This document shows positions 1 to 6,173 of a stretch of DNA of 22,418 nucleotides, in pieces. Both the position numbers and the translations under genes were made by a program. The DNA is from a virus. Within the stretch, counting starts at the first letter, position 1. Each line of letters starts with the position of its first letter. The notes under the pieces were generated by a model. The model did not search any database and was not told the DNA's origin. It saw only the letters and a program-made list of their open reading frames with translations. The DNA lies in IMG/VR virus record IMGVR_UViG_3300007735_000489, positions 1-22,418 of that record, one strand, 5' to 3'.

Positions 1-180
1 GGACAAGGTTTCGCTGACCTGGCCCTGCGTGTAAAGGACAATCGTCAAGTCCCCGGAGGTAGGGTCGGACTCGTATGCAATAATGTGGGAATACGGTACA
101 TAGAAGTTCTGCGAGTTAGCGTAAACAAGCGTCAGGAAACGAGTCCCGAAGGTGAAGGAGGTCAGTCTGCCAAGTGCCAT
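1..180 (-). CDS. N-terminal fragment of a small phage protein, cut by the left edge
   Basis: From ATG 180, in a TAATG junction with the preceding gene, the frame stays open for 60 codons to the left edge. It begins MALGRLTSFTFGTRFL and continues with aromatic and polar beta-like segments (NFYVPYSHIIAYESD, LTIVLYTQG). The tight junction and the open frame support a real gene. The visible part is too short to name a family; because it is coupled to a fibre-like gene, a virion role is likely. Confidence 0.6.
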   Translation of the reverse strand, partial: MALGRLTSFTFGTRFLTLVYANSQNFYVPYSHIIAYESDPTSGDLTIVLYTQGQVSETLS

Positions 181-734
181 TATACGCTCATTAAGCTGAG
201 TTGTCCGTTTATGAGACTTATTTGGCTCGTAGAACCCTTCTGCTCAATCCAAATCTCGTACTCCCCTGCCCCCTCCGCATACAGTTCAAGATAAGCCGAA
301 TGAGGGGCGGAAGAATGAAGGTGAACAGAAGATTTAGTCGTGTCATCAACAACGCCATTTCTTGCAATGTAGAAGTAATACTCACGACCATTCGTTCCGC
401 TAAAATTAACCATAGCGCTCACACGATAAGGAAGCGAATTAGCACCCGTCCAATCAACCCTCGGACTTGATTCATCGGCAACATTGTAGGCCGTAGAAAC
501 AACCGCACTCATTGCATAGGTCAGTTTTTCAGGAGTGTCAGGGGCAGCAGGAGTAAATGAGTGAGCCGTACTCGTGGACAAGCTCACGCATCCCCTTTCC
601 TTTAATAATACCGAAGAATCGGATAGATTCTCAAACAAAGTACCAACACGATTAGCGGTGTTCTGCGCAATGCCCGTTTCGTTCTTCACTACAAGTGAAG
701 CCGAATCCAAATTTGCTCTTGTTTCAATAGCCAT
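180..734 (-). CDS. Appendage or fibre-like virion protein
   Basis: This 184-residue protein has an N-terminal segment (VVKNETG, NTANRVGTLFENLSDS, about residues 14-40) of a type found at the N-termini of Bacteroidota phage structural proteins, probably an anchoring or trimerising element. The rest (about 50-184) is beta-rich, with FSGTNGREYYFYIARNG, a short loop, and AGEYEIWIEQKG, resembling the jelly-roll (TNF/C1q-like) domains used in phage fibres and decorations. There is no signal peptide. It has its own promoter core and joins the following gene at TAATG. Receptor binding or head decoration are both possible. Confidence 0.55.
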   Translation of the reverse strand: MAIETRANLDSASLVVKNETGIAQNTANRVGTLFENLSDSSVLLKERGCVSLSTSTAHSFTPAAPDTPEKLTYAMSAVVSTAYNVADESSPRVDWTGANSLPYRVSAMVNFSGTNGREYYFYIARNGVVDDTTKSSVHLHSSAPHSAYLELYAEGAGEYEIWIEQKGSTSQISLINGQLSLMSV

Positions 735-751
735 AATGTTTATTTATAGGT

Positions 752-759
752 CAAATATA
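752..759 (-). promoter_or_regulatory. Bacteroidota-type promoter core for the 184-residue gene
   Basis: The minus strand reads TATATTTG (full TAnnTTTG match) followed by ACCTATA, close to the TTTGCCCTAT version at 2858 and 12547. It sits in the 30-base gap before ATG 734, leaving a leader of roughly 13 bases. There is no TTG at standard -33 spacing. Confidence 0.4.
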
Positions 760-764
760 CGATT

Positions 765-1325
765 TTAACAAGGTTCGGTTGTGTTCAGACAAGCCGCATC
801 GCCAATCACCTCCACCTCCATATCCAAAGTAATAATGTACAAATTCGTGTCCCAGGCAATCTTCGCTCCCTCAAACTCGCTATCCAAGTTGTCCTTAATG
901 GAATACCCGGAACTCACACCAAGCACATCCACACTCACCGCACCGACACTCTGCGCCAAAGCCTCGTAGAGGCCCGTAATCTTGCTCTGGACGAGCGAAC
1001 TCACCTCGTAGGGTCTCTTACCCTTCCTGCGACCGATAATCACAAGACGCAAGGGATAAACGATTCTCAGCAGGTCTTGGCATCCAATAAAGTTGTTCTC
1101 GTCCGTGACCTCGGCCCGCTCCCTGCCATTGTATCGGATGTAGGCAATGCCCTCACTCCAATCGTAATCGTCCACAACGTGCCGATATTCCCCGTTGGAG
1201 CAATACACCGCAGGGATAATCTTGCCATCTCTATCGGGCAACAACTCGGCAAAGCCCGTATGCCGAACCAACTTGTAAGCGTTCAGCCGGGCGAATATCT
1301 CGTCAATAACCTGGGTGACTATCAT
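765..1325 (-). CDS. Possible tail completion or terminator protein
   Basis: This 186-residue protein starts in an ATGA overlap with the preceding gene. It opens with an amphipathic helix (VTQVIDEIFARLNAYKLV) and then shows mixed alpha/beta segments (RLVIIGRRKG, VSSLVQSKITGLYEAL, LYIITLDMEVEVIG). The size, helix-first layout and closing beta strand resemble tail terminator or tail completion proteins, which lie two to four genes after the capsid gene in siphoviruses. No sequence motif proves this. It is the last gene of the transcription unit that starts at 2853; a new promoter core follows. Confidence 0.5.
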   Translation of the reverse strand: MIVTQVIDEIFARLNAYKLVRHTGFAELLPDRDGKIIPAVYCSNGEYRHVVDDYDWSEGIAYIRYNGRERAEVTDENNFIGCQDLLRIVYPLRLVIIGRRKGKRPYEVSSLVQSKITGLYEALAQSVGAVSVDVLGVSSGYSIKDNLDSEFEGAKIAWDTNLYIITLDMEVEVIGDAACLNTTEPC

Positions 1326-1852
1326 AGTGTCGTTCTAAATAGCTTTGGGGTAAACAGCTTTGCGAAGGTTTCAACAAAAACAGCCTTCTCCTTTACGCTT
1401 AACTTGAAAATCGGGCCTCTTAAACGCTCCCAAGCCGCCTTAACGATATTAATCTCACCATCAGGCCCTCGCCTTGTTGTAATCTCTGCCACAAAGTTTG
1501 GCCCACCAAACATAAAAGGAGACCCCTCTGAACGCTTATGGAGGACTTTTAACTCGTTTCTCAAAGTGCCTGTAAATTCCAAATCCCAAGCCTCTACTTG
1601 CAAACCATACCTCTGTCTTAATTTAATGTAAGGCAGGGTATCGCCCTTTCTGTAATCTCGTTTAGGGTGTTCGGAATATCCACGCTTTATGAGATTCATA
1701 TCGGTAGCCAACTTCTTCTCGTGAATCCTCTTTTCAAGACCGTCAGGGCCATTGTGAGCCGCAACAGCCGCTCCACGCAAGGCATACAGCCTCGCTTCGG
1801 GCAAACGAGAAACTTGCGCCTGAACCTTCTTTATGTAATCATCAATCGTCAC
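1322..1852 (-). CDS. Head-tail connector-type protein, unknown family
   Basis: I place the start at GTG 1852, where GTGA overlaps the previous stop, giving 176 residues. The longest frame begins at a TTG 45 bases further upstream, deep inside the previous gene, and is less likely. The protein is basic, helical at its N-terminus (IDDYIKKVQAQVSRL) and C-terminus, with a middle section of charged beta-like segments (GDTLPYIKLRQRYG, FVAEITTRRGPDGEIN). It sits in the slot where siphoviruses carry HK97 gp10-like or other neck proteins, and its TGA overlaps the next ATG. The role is inferred from position only. Confidence 0.6.
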   Translation of the reverse strand: MTIDDYIKKVQAQVSRLPEARLYALRGAAVAAHNGPDGLEKRIHEKKLATDMNLIKRGYSEHPKRDYRKGDTLPYIKLRQRYGLQVEAWDLEFTGTLRNELKVLHKRSEGSPFMFGGPNFVAEITTRRGPDGEINIVKAAWERLRGPIFKLSVKEKAVFVETFAKLFTPKLFRTTL

Positions 1853-2853
1853 GGTATCAAAGAGGCTTGTCGCACCTTCTGCCTGCAAGAAAAGCAAGAC
1901 CCTTCAGGCAGATTGGCTTGTTCAAAGTAGCGTTGCATATATTGGTCGTATTGAGCTTGATAGTAGTTGCTCAATTCCTCGTTCATATCCCGATTAAAGA
2001 CAATTAATCCATTCAATCTCTTGGAAAATTGCATTTCTTTCAGCAAGAGCATCCCGGTCTTGTAAAGCAATGGATAGCCGAGTTGAGCAATGTGCGCACA
2101 AAGTAATGCCTCAAAACTGCAAGCGACATTGTATTGAACGCTCAACCCCCCGGTGAAAGCACCACCGCTGATATTGGTATCCAACAAAGGCGCACTAACA
2201 GGTATTTCAATCGCTCTCTCAAGCATACTTTCAGTCCAACGATAGCCCCTGCCGCATCCACCGCATCCATAAGTCGGATATAAACTTGTCTGAAATGATG
2301 CCACCGAAGTAGCATTGTAAAGCACCGCTAAATTGAGCATCTGACCGTTGGATTGGTAGGTCTTGTTCACCACAAGCCTTACTACCGAATTGGCCACCGA
2401 GGTCACATTGAAGGTGTCCAAAGTTGCTCCCGTCCTCAAATCAACTACCCTCACAGGCACTACGCCCGAACTTGGGAGCAGAAGACTGATGGAAGAAATG
2501 GTCACGGAGATGTAATCCACCTGCCTATATCGCATTCCTATTCCTCTCCATACCGCTGCGGCAGGGAGAGCCTGAACGCTCTCTGCATAGAATCCCAGAT
2601 CGCCATTCCAAGAAGAAGTCGTGTAATTCCAACGGCTCTGTAAGTAGGCCAAAGACTCGGCCTTCAGCATATTGGCCGCTTGGTCAATCTTGCGCTGAAT
2701 CAAGGTATAGGCCGTTTTATCCTCATCGTTTACGCCTGAATCAAGGTCAGGAAGGCTGATACCGGTCAAATCATTGATGTAGAGACCGCTAATTGGCTCC
2801 GAGCCTTCATCACAAAGACCGCGTATGCCGATGACATTATTCCAACAACTCAT
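1849..2853 (-). CDS. Conserved head-proximal virion protein, unknown
   Basis: This 334-residue protein is the first gene after the capsid terminator. It begins CWNNVIGIRGLCDEG and GLYINDLTGISLPDL, a Cys-containing start that I associate with proteins next to the capsid gene in Bacteroidota phages. A helix at about 47-70 and a beta-rich middle follow. Further features are CGGCGRGYRW (about 197) and CFSCRQK near the C-terminus. Because the next two genes are in connector positions, it may be a head-tail adaptor or head decoration protein, but no named family is recognised. It ends in a GTGA overlap with the next gene. Confidence 0.65.
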   Translation of the reverse strand: MSCWNNVIGIRGLCDEGSEPISGLYINDLTGISLPDLDSGVNDEDKTAYTLIQRKIDQAANMLKAESLAYLQSRWNYTTSSWNGDLGFYAESVQALPAAAVWRGIGMRYRQVDYISVTISSISLLLPSSGVVPVRVVDLRTGATLDTFNVTSVANSVVRLVVNKTYQSNGQMLNLAVLYNATSVASFQTSLYPTYGCGGCGRGYRWTESMLERAIEIPVSAPLLDTNISGGAFTGGLSVQYNVACSFEALLCAHIAQLGYPLLYKTGMLLLKEMQFSKRLNGLIVFNRDMNEELSNYYQAQYDQYMQRYFEQANLPEGSCFSCRQKVRQASLIP

Positions 2854-2857
2854 AGGG

Positions 2858-2865
2858 CAAAGTTA
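2858..2865 (-). promoter_or_regulatory. Bacteroidota-type promoter core abutting the 334-residue gene
   Basis: The minus strand reads TAACTTTG, a full TAnnTTTG match, followed by CCCT and then directly the ATG at 2853. The run CTTTGCCCTAT is identical to the box at 12547-12554. A TTG lies 16 bases and a TTTG 23 bases upstream. If transcription starts a few bases after the box, the message would be leaderless or nearly so. Confidence 0.48.
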
Positions 2866-2947
2866 CTAAAAATCAATGGCACAAGGTACAAAAGGGATTT
2901 TTTGCATAAAGCATCACAATCCAATACTTTCCGCAAAAGTTTACTCC

Positions 2948-2978
2948 AAAAGAAAAGGGGATGCTTTCGCACCCCCTT
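2948..2978 (-). terminator. Rho-independent terminator after the capsid gene
   Basis: The minus strand has AAGGGGGTGC, a GAAA tetraloop, then GCATCCCCTT: a ten-pair stem with one G-T pair, followed by TTCTTTT. It begins 23 bases after the capsid stop codon. The remaining intergenic bases to the next promoter (2866-2947) hold nothing else that I recognise. Confidence 0.87.
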
Positions 2979-3001
2979 CCCAAACTAAACCTAATCAGAG
3001 A

Positions 3002-4066
3002 TTAGGAGTTGTTCACCACACCTTCAAAGATGTAGTTGACACCGCGAAGCTGGTCGTTCAAGAAGAACACGTCAGAAGGCAATGTAACGAACTTGTAGGA
3101 GAGTCCCATAAAGAACTTCCATTGGTTACAATCCAACTGAGCATAGTAGTCAAACTCAAGCCCGGTTTCAGGGTCGGAGATTGTACCCTTCTTGATGGAC
3201 TCATCGTCAATGACACGGATACCAGAAGCACCACGGAAGGCATTGTAACGAATCATCTGCACACCGCCTGGGGCAAGGAATGCAAATCCGTTGGCATTAC
3301 CTTGGGCAGTACCGAGGCGAGGCTCAAAGAAGAAGTAAGACTGAGCGTCAGAGTTCATCATTTGCTGAAGGTCAACGTTAACCGTTGCGCAGCAATGAGA
3401 TTTCAACGCAGTCATATACTTCTGCACGAGTTCACCACCGAGGATGATGGGGCGATCCCAAGCCTCAGCGAGTTGGTATTGGTAAACCACATCGGACAAG
3501 AAGTCATCCAAGAAAACGCCTGTAGAGGTGTTTTTGGTCTTGGTGGTCAACAAGGTGCGAGCCACGTTAACGGTAGAACCTGGGTCGGAAGCGTACAAGC
3601 CATTGTTGGTGGCAATGAACGTAACGGCCTCTTGGTTGATGTACCGCTTAATGGCTTGCATATGCATAGCCAACTGCCGGGCGATGTAGGTCTCGTCATT
3701 TTCACAACGAGGGGCCAAATCGTCCAAGCCGATAGACCACCTGCGAGAAGCACCGGTGTTTGGGTCAATGTTGTAAACCCTTGAAGTTTCACCGTACTCT
3801 GGCCCCGCAGCACAGTTCAATGCCGCAGAAGTAGAGGTATTGGAATCAGTCATTCGTGGCTGATACACAACTTCCACCTGGCGGTAGTGACCGTTCTTGG
3901 TGTCAATTTGATTTTGAAGGATACCCGATTCGTTCATAGGGCTTGTGACCGCACGAAGGGTATTGATGTGTCCGGGGAACATCGTTGGATCGGCATTGAA
4001 GTAGCCTGCGTCCAACCGCTCCTGAATGTTCGGACACGATACGAAGGATGAAAAAGCGTATGACAT
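3002..4066 (-). CDS. Major capsid protein
   Basis: This 354-residue protein follows the scaffold gene and is followed by a strong terminator, the usual setting for a coat protein. The length suits an HK97-fold major capsid protein. The sequence is neutral, with many Asn, Ala, Gly and aromatic residues and a central helix-like stretch (ENDETYIARQLAMHMQAIKRYINQEAV, given here as residues about 122-149) where the spine helix would lie. There is no N-terminal delta domain, in agreement with a separate scaffold gene. The Cys-containing start (SFVSCPN) and SHCCATVN are notable. It begins at ATG 4066, preceded by an A-rich run (on the coding strand) instead of a Shine-Dalgarno site. Identity rests on context; I did not match a named capsid family. 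Confidence 0.85.
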   Translation of the reverse strand: MSYAFSSFVSCPNIQERLDAGYFNADPTMFPGHINTLRAVTSPMNESGILQNQIDTKNGHYRQVEVVYQPRMTDSNTSTSAALNCAAGPEYGETSRVYNIDPNTGASRRWSIGLDDLAPRCENDETYIARQLAMHMQAIKRYINQEAVTFIATNNGLYASDPGSTVNVARTLLTTKTKNTSTGVFLDDFLSDVVYQYQLAEAWDRPIILGGELVQKYMTALKSHCCATVNVDLQQMMNSDAQSYFFFEPRLGTAQGNANGFAFLAPGGVQMIRYNAFRGASGIRVIDDESIKKGTISDPETGLEFDYYAQLDCNQWKFFMGLSYKFVTLPSDVFFLNDQLRGVNYIFEGVVNNS

Positions 4067-4089
4067 TTTTTTGGAATGAAAGAAAAGTT

Positions 4090-4143
4090 TGTCGGCTATT
4101 TCTTGCCAAGCCAGGCACTATGGGGCTTATTGTCCCCCCGACA
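4090..4143 (-). promoter_or_regulatory. Candidate structured RNA leader before the capsid gene
   Basis: The 79-base gap between the scaffold and capsid genes can fold, on the minus strand, as an outer stem TGTCGG/CCGACA (4143-4138 with 4095-4090) that encloses two small hairpins: GGGG/CCCC with an eight-base loop, and TGCC/GGCA with a six-base loop. The fold would end 24 bases before the capsid ATG, leaving A/T-rich sequence around the start. A competing TGTC/GACA hairpin is possible. The stems are short, so this is a candidate only. Confidence 0.3.
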
Positions 4144-4145
4144 CA

Positions 4146-4961
4146 TCATCGTGCGTTTAATTCTTCTCTATGTTTTAAGGCTCTTGGATGCAAGAATCGC
4201 TCTCCACGAGTACCTTCTCTATCGGATGCCGAAGTGCGAATTGGCTCTTTACTTGGCTTTCCTGCTTCTCCTGCCTTTTTAAGCATTTGAGCCTTATCAG
4301 CCTCCGAGCGAACCAACTCTTCAGGTGTCAAATAACCGGTTCCCTTATCGTTCTTGATTTGGTTGCCGCCTTTATCCGTCACCACCAACTTCCCGTCCGA
4401 CAATGCAAAGATATAACGTTCATTCAATTCTAAGTCAAACCCCTTCCTTGCAAATTGGTTAACCGAATCGCTCCAAGCAAGATTTGACTTAATTTTCATC
4501 ACCTCTTGGTTAATAATGTAGTTGTCAATGGCCTTCTGCGACTCAATCTCCTTCTGCTCCAACTTCTGCGTCAACTCACCTGCCAAGGTTTCGTACTCAC
4601 TCTTCTGCTTCTTCAACTCGGCAAGTTGGGTCTTGTAAGCCTCATCGTCCTTCCCGGTACTCTTGGCCTGCTCCTTCAAGTCCTCAATCTGCGTATTGAT
4701 ACGCTGTTGGGCAACCTCAAACAAATCGGATAGTTTCTTGCCCTTCACATCGTCCTCGGTCAAGTTGAAGGCTCTCTTGAACTTTGTCTCAAGACTGCCG
4801 AGAGTTTTCCCTGTCACACGATTGCGGATGTCCTCATCATCAACGGCCACTTCACGGGACACATACTTCTTTGCAAGCTCTTCCTTGAACTCGTCAAGGG
4901 ATGCAAACTCTTTCTCTTGGTCAAACAGCCATTTGGCCATTTCTTTGGAATCTACGCTCAT
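4146..4961 (-). CDS. Capsid scaffolding protein
   Basis: This 271-residue protein is highly charged and helical. A central coiled coil at about residues 75-150 is rich in Glu, Lys, Gln and Leu. The N-terminus (WLFDQEKEFASLDEFKEEL) and the segment NLAWSDSVNQFARKGFDL are like phage minor structural/scaffold proteins of the DUF4355 kind. The C-terminus is basic (RFLHPRALKHREELNAR), as expected for the coat-binding end of a scaffold. It stands immediately before the coat protein gene. It should direct procapsid assembly and leave before packaging. No protease domain is visible. Confidence 0.82.
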   Translation of the reverse strand: MSVDSKEMAKWLFDQEKEFASLDEFKEELAKKYVSREVAVDDEDIRNRVTGKTLGSLETKFKRAFNLTEDDVKGKKLSDLFEVAQQRINTQIEDLKEQAKSTGKDDEAYKTQLAELKKQKSEYETLAGELTQKLEQKEIESQKAIDNYIINQEVMKIKSNLAWSDSVNQFARKGFDLELNERYIFALSDGKLVVTDKGGNQIKNDKGTGYLTPEELVRSEADKAQMLKKAGEAGKPSKEPIRTSASDREGTRGERFLHPRALKHREELNAR

Positions 4962-5320
4962 TTTCTACGGGTTTTAGTGGTTGGTTTGGTTTCTTCTGGT
5001 TGAGATTCTTCGTTAGGCTCAGACTCTTCGTAAGAGTCTTCATCGGGTACTTCAGGAGTCTGCTCCATCATCTCGGATGCGGTCAAAGGAGCCACAACTT
5101 CTTGCTCTTGTTGGCGAAGCATTGGTCTGCGTTTTGGCAGTTGCTCAATCACCTCCTGCCCAAAAATCTTTGGAGTGGTGGTTAACGCAGTATCGTCAAG
5201 GATACGCATACCGTACTTCTTCAGAAAGTCGGTGTTTCTTGCCACCTCAATGGTGACATAAATCTGCTCTCCATCCGCTCTCAATACGGGGACAACTCTG
5301 CCTGTGATTCTTTCATTCAT
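4958..5320 (-). CDS. Small acidic-tailed head-region protein, unknown
   Basis: This 120-residue protein has two parts. Residues 1-65 look folded (ERITGRVVPVLRADGEQIYV, then TDFLKKYGMRIL). From about residue 78 it is a disordered acidic tail (runs of Glu, Ser, Pro, Asp) ending in a basic cluster TKTRRK. It is the first gene of the scaffold-capsid unit and its TGA overlaps the scaffold ATG. The position suggests a role in head assembly, for example a scaffold partner or decoration protein, but I do not recognise the family. Confidence 0.7.
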   Translation of the reverse strand: MNERITGRVVPVLRADGEQIYVTIEVARNTDFLKKYGMRILDDTALTTTPKIFGQEVIEQLPKRRPMLRQQEQEVVAPLTASEMMEQTPEVPDEDSYEESEPNEESQPEETKPTTKTRRK

Positions 5321-5340
5321 ACATTTAAGGGTTTATGATG

Positions 5341-5348
5341 CAAATATA
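5341..5348 (-). promoter_or_regulatory. Bacteroidota-type promoter core before the capsid operon
   Basis: The minus strand reads TATATTTG (full TAnnTTTG match) with a TTTG 16 bases upstream at 5365-5368. It lies in the 43-base gap between the minor head gene and the 120-residue gene and leaves a leader of about 15 bases. It would drive the 120-residue, scaffold and capsid genes as one unit ending at the 2948-2978 terminator. Confidence 0.45.
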
Positions 5349-5363
5349 AACAATAATGGGCAT

Positions 5364-6173
5364 TCAAACCTGCGGAACAAGCCAATGCCTACAACGATAA
5401 CCTCCCAAATAAATGAAAATCGTTGCCTCGTCCGTACCGGGAATCTTTCCCTTCCAATCGCCCAACCTTCCCCACGACCGTATCGCCCCCTCATCAAAAA
5501 CCTTGCCATCCCTCGCCACACAAAACGGTCTTGAATCGTTCACCAATCCACCTGCATACCTGAACTTCTTAATCCCCAAAGCCTTACCCAAAGCGTAGGT
5601 GAAGGAGCGGTCAATCACCGCAAACATCGTGTCAGCAGTCAAGACCGCCATATTGAACAAGCGACCCTTTTTGTCAGGGCCACCGCCTACCATTATCTCG
5701 GTAATACCTCCCTCCAAAAGCGACCGGGCCGAACCCGAAGCAATGGACGCAAGGATAAAGTTTCGTATATAAGCGTATAGATTCGTCTCAAGGTTGGTCA
5801 AATCGTCAAACATTGAAGCCATCTGCTCCTCATAACCGACCTCTGAAGCCAAACCAGGATCAAGGCCCAGCTTCTTGTAATACTCCTTGGTCAAGTCGGC
5901 TTGCTTGTCAATTCGGTTCGCTAAGAATACCAACGCATCGTAATAACTGCTCCGAGATACAGCGTCCTTAAATTCGGCCATCAGAGCCTCTACACGAGCG
6001 TAATTGTCGGTGGATGATACAAGGTTGCCCTCGGTGTCATACGAGAGCCTGGAGAGCAGTAAAAGCAGTATTGCAAGTAACTCCTCCTGCGACTTGTCCA
6101 CCTTCTTGCCGAAATCTTCGCCAATCGTGTCTAAGCCTTCCTGCTTGGAGGCCGCAATCTGCTCTAAAGTCAT
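5364..6173 (-). CDS. Minor head protein, SPP1 gp7 / Mu gpF-like
   Basis: This 269-residue protein is helical through residues 1-205 and has the family's C-terminal motif at 213-265: DSRPFCVARDGKVF, then IRSWG, KIPGT, and YLGGYRCRHWLVP. This Cys/His-containing end is typical of phage head morphogenesis proteins that associate with the portal and stay inside the capsid. It follows the portal in an ATGA overlap, the canonical order. The N-terminal 200 residues are poorly conserved in the family. Its role is probably in procapsid assembly or in protecting or delivering DNA at the portal vertex. Confidence 0.88.
   Translation of the reverse strand: MTLEQIAASKQEGLDTIGEDFGKKVDKSQEELLAILLLLLSRLSYDTEGNLVSSTDNYARVEALMAEFKDAVSRSSYYDALVFLANRIDKQADLTKEYYKKLGLDPGLASEVGYEEQMASMFDDLTNLETNLYAYIRNFILASIASGSARSLLEGGITEIMVGGGPDKKGRLFNMAVLTADTMFAVIDRSFTYALGKALGIKKFRYAGGLVNDSRPFCVARDGKVFDEGAIRSWGRLGDWKGKIPGTDEATIFIYLGGYRCRHWLVPQV

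Noticed and set aside
1853-1897. Longer N-terminus from TTG 1897 for the 176-residue connector gene
   Set aside because: GTG 1852 forms a GTGA junction like those of the neighbouring genes, while TTG 1897 lies 49 bases inside the previous gene.
2876-3784. Long plus-strand open frame of 302 codons opposite the capsid gene
   Set aside because: It lies antisense to a well-supported coat protein gene, has no promoter or plausible domain, and its composition is what the complement of the capsid codons would give.
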